A stretch of DNA of 64,000 bases from Pinus tabuliformis. Its lineage: Eukaryota; Streptophyta; Pinopsida; Pinales; Pinaceae. The stretch covers positions 363,727,750 through 363,791,749 of the forward strand of contig CM062814.1 in assembly GCA_031772625.1 (NCBI GenBank). The letters run 5' to 3'. The position numbers and the translations under genes are program-made. This document shows positions 21,586-31,372 of this stretch, in pieces. Each line of letters starts with the position of its first letter. The first letter of the stretch is position 1. The notes below the pieces were generated by a model. It was not told the DNA's origin. It worked only from the letters and a program-made list of their open reading frames with translations, and did not search any database.

Positions 21586-24460
21586 AACCCCATTAGAAGA
21601 CATGTTTGATGCCAATGATGTGCCTAGAAAGCCAAAATTGCAACCCATTAACACTGATATAGAAGAACACAACATTGGAACAAAAGAGAATCCAAAAATG
21701 ATCAAACTGTCCAAAAATTTGCCACCCGATCAAAAGCCCAAATGCATTGACTTGTTCAAAGAGTTCCAAGATGTCTTTGCTTGGAGCTATGAGGATTTGA
21801 AATCCTATGACACCTCGGTGATCCAACACACAATCCCCTTAAAACCAAACCAGAAACCCTTCAAACAGAAACTTAGAAGATTCAACCCTATGCTTCTTCC
21901 CCCGATTGAGAAAGAAGTAAAGAGGATGTTTGAAGCAGGCATCATAGCACCCATCAGATTTTCTGAATGGGTATCCAATCTGGTTCCTACAAGAAAAAAG
22001 ATAGGTGAAATCAGACTTTGTGTAGATCTCAGAAATTTAATTCAAGTCTGCCTAAAATATCATTACCCTTTGCCTAAAATGGACCACATCTTGCAGAGAG
22101 TAGTGGGGTCATCTAGAATTTCTTTGCTAGATGGTTTTTCAGGTTTCAACCAAATACTTGTTCACCCGGATGACCAAGACAAGACAGCCTTTACCACACC
22201 ATGGGGAACATTTAAGTATGTAAAGATGCCATTCGGACTTAAAAACGCTGGTGCAACTTTTCAACGAGCAATGGACATTGCATTTGCCAAAGAAATACAT
22301 GACTTCCTAGTTTTCTACCTTGATGACTTAACCCCATTTTCCAAATCTGATGAAGAACACCTCAAGCACCTCAGGCAGATATTCATGACCTGTAGGAAAT
22401 ATGGCATTTCCTTGAACCCCAAAAAGTCTCTCTTTGGCCTAGAAGAAGGCAAGTTACTTGGCCATATCATATCAAAAGATGGGATCAGAATTGACTCTGA
22501 AAGAATCCAAGCCATCCTCCAAATTCCATATCCAAGAAACATAAAAGAGCTACAAGCGTTCCTTGGAAAAATCAACTTCTTAAGAAGGTTTATCCCAAAT
22601 CTAGCTGAATTAATAAGACTGTTAAGCAACATGTTAAAGAAGGATGCCAAGGTAAGATGGTCCCTGGAAACCAAGCAAGCATTTGAAAGTATCAAAGCTG
22701 CATTAACCCAAACCCCTGTACTCACTAGCCCGCAGTTTGAGAAAGATTTTATCATATTTTCATTTGCATCTGATCACATAATAGCCACTGTCTTTTTGCA
22801 AAAGGACGAACACGGAGCTGAAAAACCAATTGCTTTTTTCAGCCGAGCCTTAAGAGACGCCCCTTTGAAATACCCAATCATGGAAAAGTAGGCCTATGCA
22901 CTTGTTAAGGCCATCAAGGATTTCAGAGTGTACATTTTATATTCACACGTGATTGCCTATGTACCACACGCTGTTGTAAAAGACATATTGACCCAAGAGG
23001 GATTAGAAGGCAAAAGAGGCAAGTGGATTGCAAGCATCCTTGAATATGACATAGAAATAAAACCAAACAAGCTAATAAAGGGACAAGGTTTAGCCAAACT
23101 GATGTCCGAAACAAATTCTCAAGCCTTAGACATAAACCAGCTGGACAATGAACCTAAGCTGGCGACTCCACAGATCAGTGAAATATTTCTGCAATGCCCT
23201 TGGTACACTGATATTTGCTTTGTATTGTTAAACCTGTGTGCTCCCCCAGGATTGTCCAGGACCAAGAAAAGATTTTTAAAAATGAAGGCTTTGAAGTTTT
23301 GTGTTATAGATGGTGCATTATTTTGGAGAAATCATGAAGGTATATTGCTTAATTGTTTAACCATGAATGAAACTAACAATGTAATGAAAGAATTCCATGC
23401 AGGTGATTGTGGAGGACATCTATATTGGAAGTCCACTGCTGATAAAATTCTAAGGGCTGGTTTCTATTGGCCCTCTCTTTTTACAGATGTAAAGAAGTTT
23501 GCCACATCATGTCACAAATGCCAAATCTTTGAGGGCAAGAGAAAGTTGTTACCCCTACCCCTTAAACCTATCTCAACAAAAAAACCTTTTCAACAATGGG
23601 GTCTTGACTTCATTGGAGAAATCCATCCCTCTTCCTCAGGCCAGCACAAATGGATCCTAACAGCCACTGACTATTTCACCAAGTGGGTTGAAGCCATTCC
23701 CTACAGACAAGCCAATGACACCATCATTATCCAATTCCTTGAGTGCAATATCGTTTCTAGATTTGGCTGCCTTGAGAAAATCATCACTGACAATGTTGCT
23801 GCCTTTAAGTCCAAAAAGATGATCAATTTTTGCCACAGATTTTATATTACTTTGGGCCACTCTATAGCCTATTACCCTCAAGGTAATGGTTTGGCCGAAT
23901 CATCTAACAAAAGCCTCATCAACATCATAAAGAAAGTGCTGGAAGAGAACAAGAAGAACTGACACAAAAAGCTGGTAAATGCCCTATGGGCAGACAAACT
24001 CTCGAGCAAGAAATCCATTGGGATGAGCCCTTATGAGCTAGTATATGGCATGGAGGGAAGATTTCCTTCATCCCTGGGCATTCCTACTATCAAATTGTTA
24101 CAAGAAATTCAGGCTGAACCAAATGACATTCAAAGAAGAATCAATCAGACCATTCATCTTCAGCAAACCAGAGAACAAGATTATGACAGAGCTCAAATTT
24201 TGCAAGAAAAGCTCAAAAAGATGTTTGATAAGAGAGCTAAGGCTGAGGATTTCAATGTTGGTGACAAAGTTCTAAGATGGGACTCAAGAAGAGAAGACAA
24301 GGGCAAACATGCAAAGTTTGATTTTTTATGGAAAGGTTCATTTGTTGTTTCTGTTGTTCAAGGAAATAACACATATTTTCTTAGATCTATAGAGCACAGT
24401 AGTGCTGAAGAAGGCCCTGTCAATGGCCGTATGCTGAAGCATTACCATGACCCCTTTTAA
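21586..24460 (+). pseudogene. Element C pol, part 2: RT, RH and integrase
   Basis: One frame, continuous with 2-531, ends at TAA (24458-24460). RT has LVPTRKK, HPDDQDKTAFTTPWG and the catalytic YLDD (22316-22327). The RH-like part has FSFAS instead of an Asp motif. Integrase has H...H...CHKC, LDFIG, an intact ITDN (Asp at 23789-23791) and GLAESSNK, so its DDE triad is complete, unlike A and B. Two stops break the frame: TAG at 22889-22891 (CAG in B) and TGA at 23960-23962 (TGG in B). The C-terminus ends RMLKHYHDPF with no chromodomain. Confidence 0.92.
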
Positions 24461-24840
24461 GGGACACAATGCAGTATTGTATATATCTTTGTACAGTCTT
24501 ATTTGTATATAGCAGCACTTTGTTTTCATTTTTATAAGCAGGCCGATCATCTAAGGAAAAGCAGTAAATTTGTGAAAGACACAGTTTTTAAAAGCTCTGT
24601 TTCTACACAAGTTTTCAGCAAAGTATCAAGAGAAAAAACTGTCACATTAAAAGCAATTCATGGTAGAAGAGAACTATTTGCAGTCATTGTGCATAATTAT
24701 CAAGCACGCAGAAGAAAGCAAGCGATGCTGCATAGTTCACAGTAATTCAGTTCAGGAGGAGGTTGTTCATAGTTCAAAGTTTTACATTTTAGCAGCCAGA
24801 ACGAAGAAGTGTTTCCAGTCTACAGCAACCATAGAAGATC
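24461..24840 (+). other. Element C 3' untranslated region (left of element D)
   Basis: AT-rich and alignable to the 3' region of B (58114-58640). It is interrupted by element D and resumes at 28089. No gene seen. Confidence 0.7.
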
Positions 24841-25173
24841 TGTTAGGCCCCTATACTACTAGTGTAACCCCTTATTGTTATTAGTACAACCCACTTATTA
24901 TATTGATGTACCCATGTGGTGCCCATATTGTTACTAGTGTGCCCCATAGAAGCCCACTATTGTTATTATTGTGCCCTTACATTATTATTGTTATGTCGGC
25001 TCTGATTATGTTATGACCCCTTAGACTCCTATATATAGAAATGAGGTCTTTTAATTTGTATCATCCAAGAATTGTTCATTTATGTAATGTAAATGAGGTT
25101 GCCCCCTTGAAGAGGCTGAATTCTAAGGCGTGGATCTCTCTTTTCTATCTTTTTGTGAGCTGGTTTCATAACA
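24841..25173 (+). repeat. Element D 5' LTR (333 bp)
   Basis: Starts TGTTAGGCCCC and ends TCATAACA. It contains several degenerate 25-30-bp units with TATTGTTA...TAGT...CCC, and a TATA box. It is nearly identical to the right copy, with a handful of substitutions by eye. Confidence 0.92.
25030..25037 (+). promoter_or_regulatory. Putative TATA box, element D 5' LTR
   Basis: TATATATA in the context CTCCTATATATAGAAA. It is repeated at 27940-27947 in the 3' LTR. Confidence 0.6.
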
Positions 25174-25842
25174 TTTGGTATTTGAGCTTTGGATTCTAGG
25201 GTTTCGCTGCTCCAAACAGGTCATCGTGGCATTTTCGCTATAAATTTTTTTCTGTGATGTTTCAGAAGTCGCAAAAAAATCCCATTTGAGAAGAAATTGT
25301 GCTGAACCTGGGGTCCGAATTTCAGAGCTTTTCGCGCGATATTTTCAGAGATATGATCTCAGGAAGTTGGTCTTTTTGCAGACTCCTGAATTACACTCAA
25401 AACAGGTGACCTGGGGAAAATCGTCATAACTTTCTTTCTGAGCATCGGATTGAAATTTAGTAAGAAGGTACAGAAAGAGGACGGATTGTACTTTTCTTTT
25501 GTATATGTTTCAGAGTCAAAGGTTGAAACAGTGACACGTGGCACTTCATACAATTTCACTCTACTGAACTAGTCTATAATCAGGTCATTGCGGGAGATTG
25601 TGCATAACTCTTTCTTGGAGAATCCAATTTGGTTCAGACTAGTGGCATTGGAAAGAGGACGTAGAAGGCTACTACAGGTCACAATTTCAGAACTGGATGA
25701 TCTGAAATTACAGAGATACATCAGATTCAATATCAGGCTTCTACAAAGTAAAAAAAGGTGTGTAGTTTTTATTTTTTATTTTTGCATAAGCTTGGTTTGA
25801 AGGAATTCAAAGGGCATAGTAAAGCATTATTATCGGTAACTG
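25174..25842 (+). other. Element D leader region
   Basis: About 670 bp between the 5' LTR and the ORF. Short ORFs here show no domain. It probably holds untranslated leader and packaging sequence; nothing specific is recognised. Confidence 0.4.
25176..25193 (+). other. Element D primer-binding site (initiator Met tRNA-like)
   Basis: TGGTATTTGAGC follows the LTR after two bases. It resembles the common plant PBS TGGTATCAGAGC for initiator tRNA-Met with two mismatches. Confidence 0.6.
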
Positions 25843-27714
25843 ATGCCCCGAGGAAAGAAAATGCAAACACCTAGTAAGGAACCTGAAAGCTCTAGCATGA
25901 CTCATGAAGAAGAGGAAGAAATGCTACATGATATATCAAAATTACAAGAACAAGTGCAACAAATGTCACGCTCACAAAAGCTAACAGATGCTAAGATAAA
26001 TGGCGTGGAATCTAAGATAAAGGGCATGGAAGCTAAGATGGATGATCTGAAAACAGATTTGAGGACAGATTTGAAGACAGACATGGCAGATTTGAAGAAA
26101 GATTTGACAAATTTTCTACAAGAAATACTTACTAATGGTGAAAAGGTTGTAAAGGAAACTCATGATGTGAACAAAAGAAATGTTAATCATGATTCCATAG
26201 ACTCTAATGTTGGATCGAAGACCCACCATATTCCAAAAATTGATATGAGGAAATTTGATGGCAAGGATCCGGTAAATTGGATACTTCAGATGGAGCAATA
26301 TTTTGATCTACATGGTGTACAACTGTTACAAAAGGTATGTATTGCATCTTCATATTTAGAATCGGATCAATTTTTATGGTATAAAGGGCTTTGTTCTTGT
26401 AAAAAACTTGTTACGTGGTCAATTCTCACGGAGGAAATGATAGCACATTATGAGGATACAAAGAGCAACACCTTCTTTAGAGCAACACCACAACAATTGG
26501 AAAGAGTAAAAGGGCTTTGTGACATATTTGAAAGTAAAATTATGGCAACAAGGATGTCTACCCCTCACAACTATAAAGATGGATGTGTTGTTCCTCCTAG
26601 CCTTCCACAACCTACAAGGGTTACACCACAACAATTGGAAGAAAAAAGAGAAAAAGGGCTTTGTTACAATTGTGATAGCAAATGCACTAAAGGTCATAAG
26701 TGTGCTGAGAAGAAAATATTTTACATAGAGTATGAAGATGAGGAAGAAAAGGATCAAGAAACATCAAAAGAAGAGGATATATGCCAGGACCCGACCCCAG
26801 AGAAAGAAGAAATGAATCAGAACATATCTTGTAAACTATTGGCAAGAATGACCACCCCTCAAACTCTCGAGATAGAAGGACATATCAAGAAGAAAAAGGT
26901 GCAAGAAGTGAAAGATCACATCAAGAAAGAAGAAATGAATCCAGCCATATCTTGTAATTCACTGGTTGGAATTACCACTCCTCAAACTATCAAGATAGAA
27001 GGACATATCAAGAAGAAAAATGTTCAAGAAGTGAAAGATCACATCGAGCGTCAAGAAATGAATCCGACCATATCTTGTAAAGGATTGGACGAAATTACCA
27101 CTCCTCAAACTCTAAAGATAGAAGAACATATCAAGAAGAAAAAGGTTCAAGCAGTGAAAGATCACATCGAGCATCAACAACAAGTTCTCCAACTTTTAAA
27201 GGATAACGCCACTTCGGTGCAAAATCAAATGAAACAACAGGTAGATCAACATCATAGTGAAAAATGTTTTGATGTAGGCGACTGGGTATTTTTACTGCTA
27301 CATCTAAAGCAAGCTATTTATGACAAGGAAATGTTGGCAATACTACATGCACTTAAAAAATGGCGACCTTACCGAATGGGAAGACTCTTCAAGGATGAGG
27401 ATGTGGAAGCATTGTTTTGTGCTATTTCTATTATCCAACCAGATCGGATAAACAAAGCAAGGGATGAATGGAAGAAGGACAAAGAAGTATGGCCACTTAT
27501 TCAAAAGTTGCAAAAGATCCCAATTCAAACAATATTGCCAGATATTGAAAAGGAAGGAAAAATCATATTGGAACCTAGAGCAGTCACAGAAACAAGAACC
27601 CGAGAGCTACGAAATCGATCAATTTCAGAGTATCTCATCAAGTGGAAGAACTTACCCGTTGAAGATTCCACATGGAGGACAAGAATTTTATACAGAAGCA
27701 TCAAGAACTACTAA
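25843..27714 (+). CDS. Element D fused Gag / RH remnant / chromodomain protein (623 aa), intact ORF
   Basis: The ORF starts ATG (MPRGKK) and ends TAA. Residues ~20-95 are a heptad coiled coil. Residues ~125-215 are capsid-like (MRKFDGKDPVNWILQMEQYF). Around 274-287 is a gypsy zinc knuckle, C-x2-C...GHKC. Residues 324-446 are three tandem 41-residue repeats. Residues ~475-530 carry pol scraps: an integrase C-terminal FDVGDWVFL, then an RH piece IYDKEMLAILHALKKWR. Residues ~573-615 are a chromodomain-like end (SEYLIKWKNLPVEDSTW). RT and the integrase core are absent and the scraps are out of normal order, so this is a rearranged deletion derivative kept in one frame. Chromodomains of chromoviruses bind modified histones and guide integration; that role here is inference. 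Confidence 0.85.
   Translation: MPRGKKMQTPSKEPESSSMTHEEEEEMLHDISKLQEQVQQMSRSQKLTDAKINGVESKIKGMEAKMDDLKTDLRTDLKTDMADLKKDLTNFLQEILTNGEKVVKETHDVNKRNVNHDSIDSNVGSKTHHIPKIDMRKFDGKDPVNWILQMEQYFDLHGVQLLQKVCIASSYLESDQFLWYKGLCSCKKLVTWSILTEEMIAHYEDTKSNTFFRATPQQLERVKGLCDIFESKIMATRMSTPHNYKDGCVVPPSLPQPTRVTPQQLEEKREKGLCYNCDSKCTKGHKCAEKKIFYIEYEDEEEKDQETSKEEDICQDPTPEKEEMNQNISCKLLARMTTPQTLEIEGHIKKKKVQEVKDHIKKEEMNPAISCNSLVGITTPQTIKIEGHIKKKNVQEVKDHIERQEMNPTISCKGLDEITTPQTLKIEEHIKKKKVQAVKDHIEHQQQVLQLLKDNATSVQNQMKQQVDQHHSEKCFDVGDWVFLLLHLKQAIYDKEMLAILHALKKWRPYRMGRLFKDEDVEALFCAISIIQPDRINKARDEWKKDKEVWPLIQKLQKIPIQTILPDIEKEGKIILEPRAVTETRTRELRNRSISEYLIKWKNLPVEDSTWRTRILYRSIKNY
26812..27180 (+). repeat. Three in-frame 123-bp tandem repeats in element D ORF
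   Basis: Units start at 26812, 26935 and 27058, each with ATGAAT. Each encodes a 41-residue segment with ISC...TTPQT(L/I)...HIKKK(K/N)VQ...KDHI. Length is a multiple of three, so the frame is kept. Confidence 0.95.
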
Positions 27715-27736
27715 AGCATTGAGGACAATGCTTTTT

Positions 27737-27750
27737 GAAGGAGAGGGGCA
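27737..27750 (+). other. Element D polypurine tract
   Basis: GAAGGAGAGGGGCA immediately precedes the 3' LTR, as expected for plus-strand priming. Confidence 0.75.
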
Positions 27751-28083
27751 TGTTAGGCCCCTATACTACTAGTGCAACCCCTTATTGTTACTAGTACAAC
27801 CCACTTATTGTATTGATGTACCCATGTGGTGCCCATATTGTTACTAGTGTGCCCCATAGAAGCCCACTATTGTTATTATTGTGCCCTTACATTATTATTG
27901 TTATGTCGGCTCTGATTATGTTATGACCCCATAGACTCCTATATATAGAAAGGAGGTATTTTCATTTGTATCATCCAAGAATTGTTCATTTATGTAATGT
28001 AAAGGAGGTTGCCCCCTCGAAGAGGCTGAATTCTAAGGCGTGGATCTCTCTTTTCTATCTTTTTGTGAGCTGGTTTCATAACC
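27751..28083 (+). repeat. Element D 3' LTR (333 bp)
   Basis: Copy of 24841-25173. It ends ACC rather than ACA, a substitution in the terminal base, then TSD AGATC. Confidence 0.92.
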
Positions 28084-28088
28084 AGATC

Positions 28089-28151
28089 AAGGCAGTCTGA
28101 CCTGCTGTTCTTGACTTTTCACAAGGAAAAGCCATCCCCAAGTGGAGCCAC
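28089..28151 (+). other. Element C pre-LTR block
   Basis: Matches the same site in A and B almost base for base: CTGACCTGCTG, GGAAAAGCCATCCCC and AAGTGGAGCCAC, then the LTR. The function is probably plus-strand priming, although there is no long pure purine tract. Confidence 0.6.
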
Positions 28152-29622
28152 TGTTAGCCTCCTATTGCAATAGGGTTTCATTTTTCATGATTGACATTTT
28201 TACATGCCAAATATGTCATACTTTGCAGGCTGCAGTTTTCCATATTTCCACAAAAGCCATGAAGTGTGCTAGTTCAAAGGCACTGCTGTATTCCAATTTT
28301 GATGAGTTGTTCCAGTTTTGAAGAGTTTTCATTTAAGGGAAGTCCAAACAATCTAATCTTGGCCTCCCTAGGTTTCAATTTCCTGTTTTAGAATGTAGAG
28401 AATGATATCTGTCCAAACAGTTTAATCTTGGCAGATTTGTAGATAGGTAGAGAATAAAAGGGACCCAACTGCTTAATCTGGGCCCTGGAAGAAATAAGTG
28501 TAGATTTAGATAGGAAATCATTCAAAAGAAAAATTGTAAAGCTGGGTCTGCAAGTCTAAGTGCACCCAAATCAAAAGAAGAAAAAATGTTAGGTGAGTAG
28601 GCTGGGTAGGTAGCTGTGAGGTTGCAGAATGATGATTTATGATCAATTTTGTGTTACAAAGTGTTTTATCTCTTTAGATCACAGTTGCAGACAGTTTTTC
28701 ATCTGGAGGAGCTCGAGCTAGACATAACTAACTTCCCCTTCTTCTCATTCCCCAAAACACTTACTAATTTCCCAAAGAGGTCAAGATCTGCTTGGTTCCT
28801 CTTAGTTCATCATTTTCCATGTCACTTGCCTTAGTGGAGATCTGCTTCGCTCAAGGATTTCATTTCTTTACAAATTATTTTCCCCAAAATGAGCCTAAGG
28901 TCCCTTACCTTAGCGCTTGCTTATCACTTCCATATTAACTACTAACTCTAGTATATAACTCCTTATCAGTTTTCCCCCTTCCCCTACTAAAAGAATGTAT
29001 ATAAAACTCCCCTATGTAAATATCCCCTCCCTGGCAATATAGCCATATTTTTCCTAAGTCAGGGAAATAACAGTCCATCAGGGGCTGTTTTTAGCGCATC
29101 CGTGTCATAGCAGGAGTTAGATGACACCTGGTCATGCTAACAACCTCTCCCCTAGCCCTAAAACCCTCCAAAAAAACCACATTTCCACCCTTATCCTAAG
29201 TTTTTGTGCATAAATCGTTAAAACCCCACTCATGAACCCTCAAAGAACCCATGTTTTACCCCTTATGCCAAAGTCCGAAGCGCAAATACACTAACCCACC
29301 CGTTTTTAACCCACATAAACCAAAGTTTTACCCCCCCCCACCGCACCATATTAAAATTGGAATATTCCTTGAATATTCCCGCCCCTTATCCCTCCGTTGC
29401 CTCGTCCCAATCGCCAACCGTTAGATCGCTCACCCCACAGATCTACGGTGGGCGGGCCTTCCTGTCCCCCAACGCGCCCGAAGGTTAGCATCCGGGAGAT
29501 GGGCAGTATTGTCACCGTACTCCCGCCACGCGTCACCTTCTGGGCTGTGGCGGAGCCCCTCCCCCAAAAACCGCCCAGGCGCTAAGGCGGTGTGCCCAAA
29601 ACCATTTACCACTCCTGCGCAA

Positions 29623-29877
29623 TGACGTCACCTGCCTGCGTCACCCCCCTACTCAGTCACCTGCCGCGTCATCTGCCTGCGTGGCCCTCCTGCCACTGTA
29701 CCACCGAGTCACCTACCACGTGTCCTGTCACATCATCAGACCTGCCATACTGCCACGTCACCTTCGTACGTGATGACATCATCATCCTGACGTCATCCCG
29801 CCACGTCATCATGCTGACGTCACCACTGACGTCACCCACCGTACGAGGTCCCACCTACTGACATCATGCTGACGTCA
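29623..29877 (+). promoter_or_regulatory. Cluster of five TGACGTCA palindromes in C's U3
   Basis: Exact TGACGTCA at 29623, 29788, 29815, 29827 and 29870, with many extra ACGTCA half-sites. This is the consensus for TGA/CREB-type bZIP factors. The cluster is about 0.7-0.9 kb upstream of the TATA box. Enhancer activity is inferred. Confidence 0.6.
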
Positions 29878-30545
29878 TCATTAGTTTTTGGCGCAAAAGG
29901 CGAAAATCGCACTTCGGAGCCCCGGAATTAGTTTCTGAGGCAGTTTTTGATGAGCGATTTGCGCCCATCGTTGAATAAAATAGGCTTGAATGGGGAATCT
30001 TTTCGTTATGCAGCCCCCATCAAGCTAGAAAGGCACCGAATGACCCGTTTTCCTCCGCGAAGCATTCAGGAAGGAGCCGAAGAAAGTTTTAAGGAAGACA
30101 GAGCCGAACAACGGCCATTAAATGTTGATTTAACACATAGCACATCAGAACAGCACCCCAATTTATTGTCAAAGAGTATCAGAAGAAGAAGAAGAGCCAA
30201 AGAGTATCAGTCAAGATTTTTTAGGGGCTCGAAGCACCTGAGCATTGATGAGCCCCCCAGAAATTCAAATCAAGAGGCGTAAGCCCATCCTTGCCCTCAA
30301 ATCACAGTTAAAGCTTTAAATGCAGATGAACAGCAAAAAAGTAGAAACCCATACACATTTATTTCATAAAGCACTGCACCAAGCCACCGAGGACAACACA
30401 ATTTATTCAGTTTTGATACGGCCGCCCTCAGCGCAGCCCGAGATATTTTCATGCATTTATTTCTGATAGAGTTAGGTCAATTAATTATTCTTTAGGACCT
30501 GATTAGGTCAAGTTGTAATAAAAGCAGTTGTAGAGAGTTTTTCCC

Positions 30546-30553
30546 TATATATA
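30546..30553 (+). promoter_or_regulatory. Putative TATA box, element C LTR
   Basis: TATATATA in CCCTATATATACCGCC, about 820 bp before the LTR end. Confidence 0.65.
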
Positions 30554-31372
30554 CCGCCCTCTACCTTGTTACAAGGGTTGATCAATTGAGAATTTTCACT
30601 AGAGACTCGCATTGTATACCTGAATTTTTCTATAATCAAAGATTGCTGAAAGCCTGGAGAGCAAACTGCCTGTTGTAAATGAATGTTTTGATGATATGAA
30701 GATGGAATTCTTGTGCTGCAGCCCGAAACAATAAGTGCATCTTACCTCTGTTTTATTGTTTACCACTATCTAGATAGCAGAAAGAAAGAATAACTTAGAA
30801 TTTGTTTAAATACACTCTATGCTCAATTTCTACTATTTTTTATGTTTTCCTTTGAATGAATTGGTTATGAATATGAATTCCTCCTAGCTCATGTTTACCC
30901 CGATTCACCTGTGTTTGCCAATTATCTAGGGATTCTTCACTGCCCCTAGGTAGAGCTCTGTTACCTCTATCTGTTAAGCTAATTGAGAGATTCTTAATTG
31001 CCTCTCATTGCTTAGCATTCTTTCCATCATTTAAACTTGAAAAATTGTTTCATGCGCAGCTACCTTGCTCCATTTTCCCTATGGTGACCAAGAAAACACA
31101 CCAGCAGTCCTCCTCCTCGACTCCACACCCAATGGTTTGAAACACTCAGACTGTGCTCTGCCTCTCTACCTGAAACATCAATTTTCCCACCAAAACAAAA
31201 CAAAAACCCTCTGAACTCAATACCTAGCCTAAAATCCTTTTAAACATAGATAAATCTGAAAGAGAGAGCCCTCTCTGATTGCGGGTGGGCTAGAACCTAC
31301 AATCCAAAGTTGGTTTGTGGTTACCTCGGCCATATCCCTTACTCCAACCTGGGGACAACCTGAGTGATAACA

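Larger units (their letters stand above)
24841..28083 (+). mobile_element. Element D: short non-autonomous chromovirus-derived LTR retrotransposon
   Basis: 333-bp LTRs at 24841-25173 and 27751-28083, with 5-bp TSD AGATC at 24836-24840 and 28084-28088. The last base of the right LTR is C instead of A. The PBS-like sequence at 25176 and the purine tract before the right LTR are in the expected places. The internal region has one long ORF with Gag, an RNase H remnant and a chromodomain, but no RT or integrase core. It must rely on enzymes from a related element if it moves. Confidence 0.92.
1..31372 (+). mobile_element. Element C: Tat/Ogre-like Ty3/gypsy retrotransposon, 5' end outside window, interrupted by elements A and D
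   Basis: C reads left to right. Its visible parts are 1-531, 21586-24840 and 28089-31372. Removing A (532-21580 plus one TSD copy) joins the protein frame exactly: residues DNFLPTGL before the break continue as TPLEDMFDAND after it, as in uninterrupted element B. Removing D likewise rejoins the 3' untranslated region. The 3' LTR ends at TAACA (31372). The putative target duplication CCTCC (31373-31377) cannot be checked because the 5' LTR is off the window. C is older than both A and D. Confidence 0.93.
28152..31372 (+). repeat. Element C 3' LTR, 3,221 bp
   Basis: Starts TGTTAGCCTCCTATTGC and ends GTGATAACA. A GC-rich block at 29390-29880 holds five TGACGTCA palindromes. TATATATA is at 30546-30553. 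The last ~115 bp are the U5 block shared with A and B (GAGAGAGCCCTCTCTGATTG, GGTTACCTCGGCC). No long ORF is present in U3, unlike A. Confidence 0.9.

Noticed and set aside
24485..24884. Short ORFs after element C integrase as a possible extra gene
   Set aside because: They lie in the 3' untranslated region, cross the D insertion point and show no conservation of frame with B.
29351..29861. Short ORFs on both strands in C's GC-rich U3 block
   Set aside because: Caused by high GC content with few stops; no domain, and no matching ORF at the aligned place in A.
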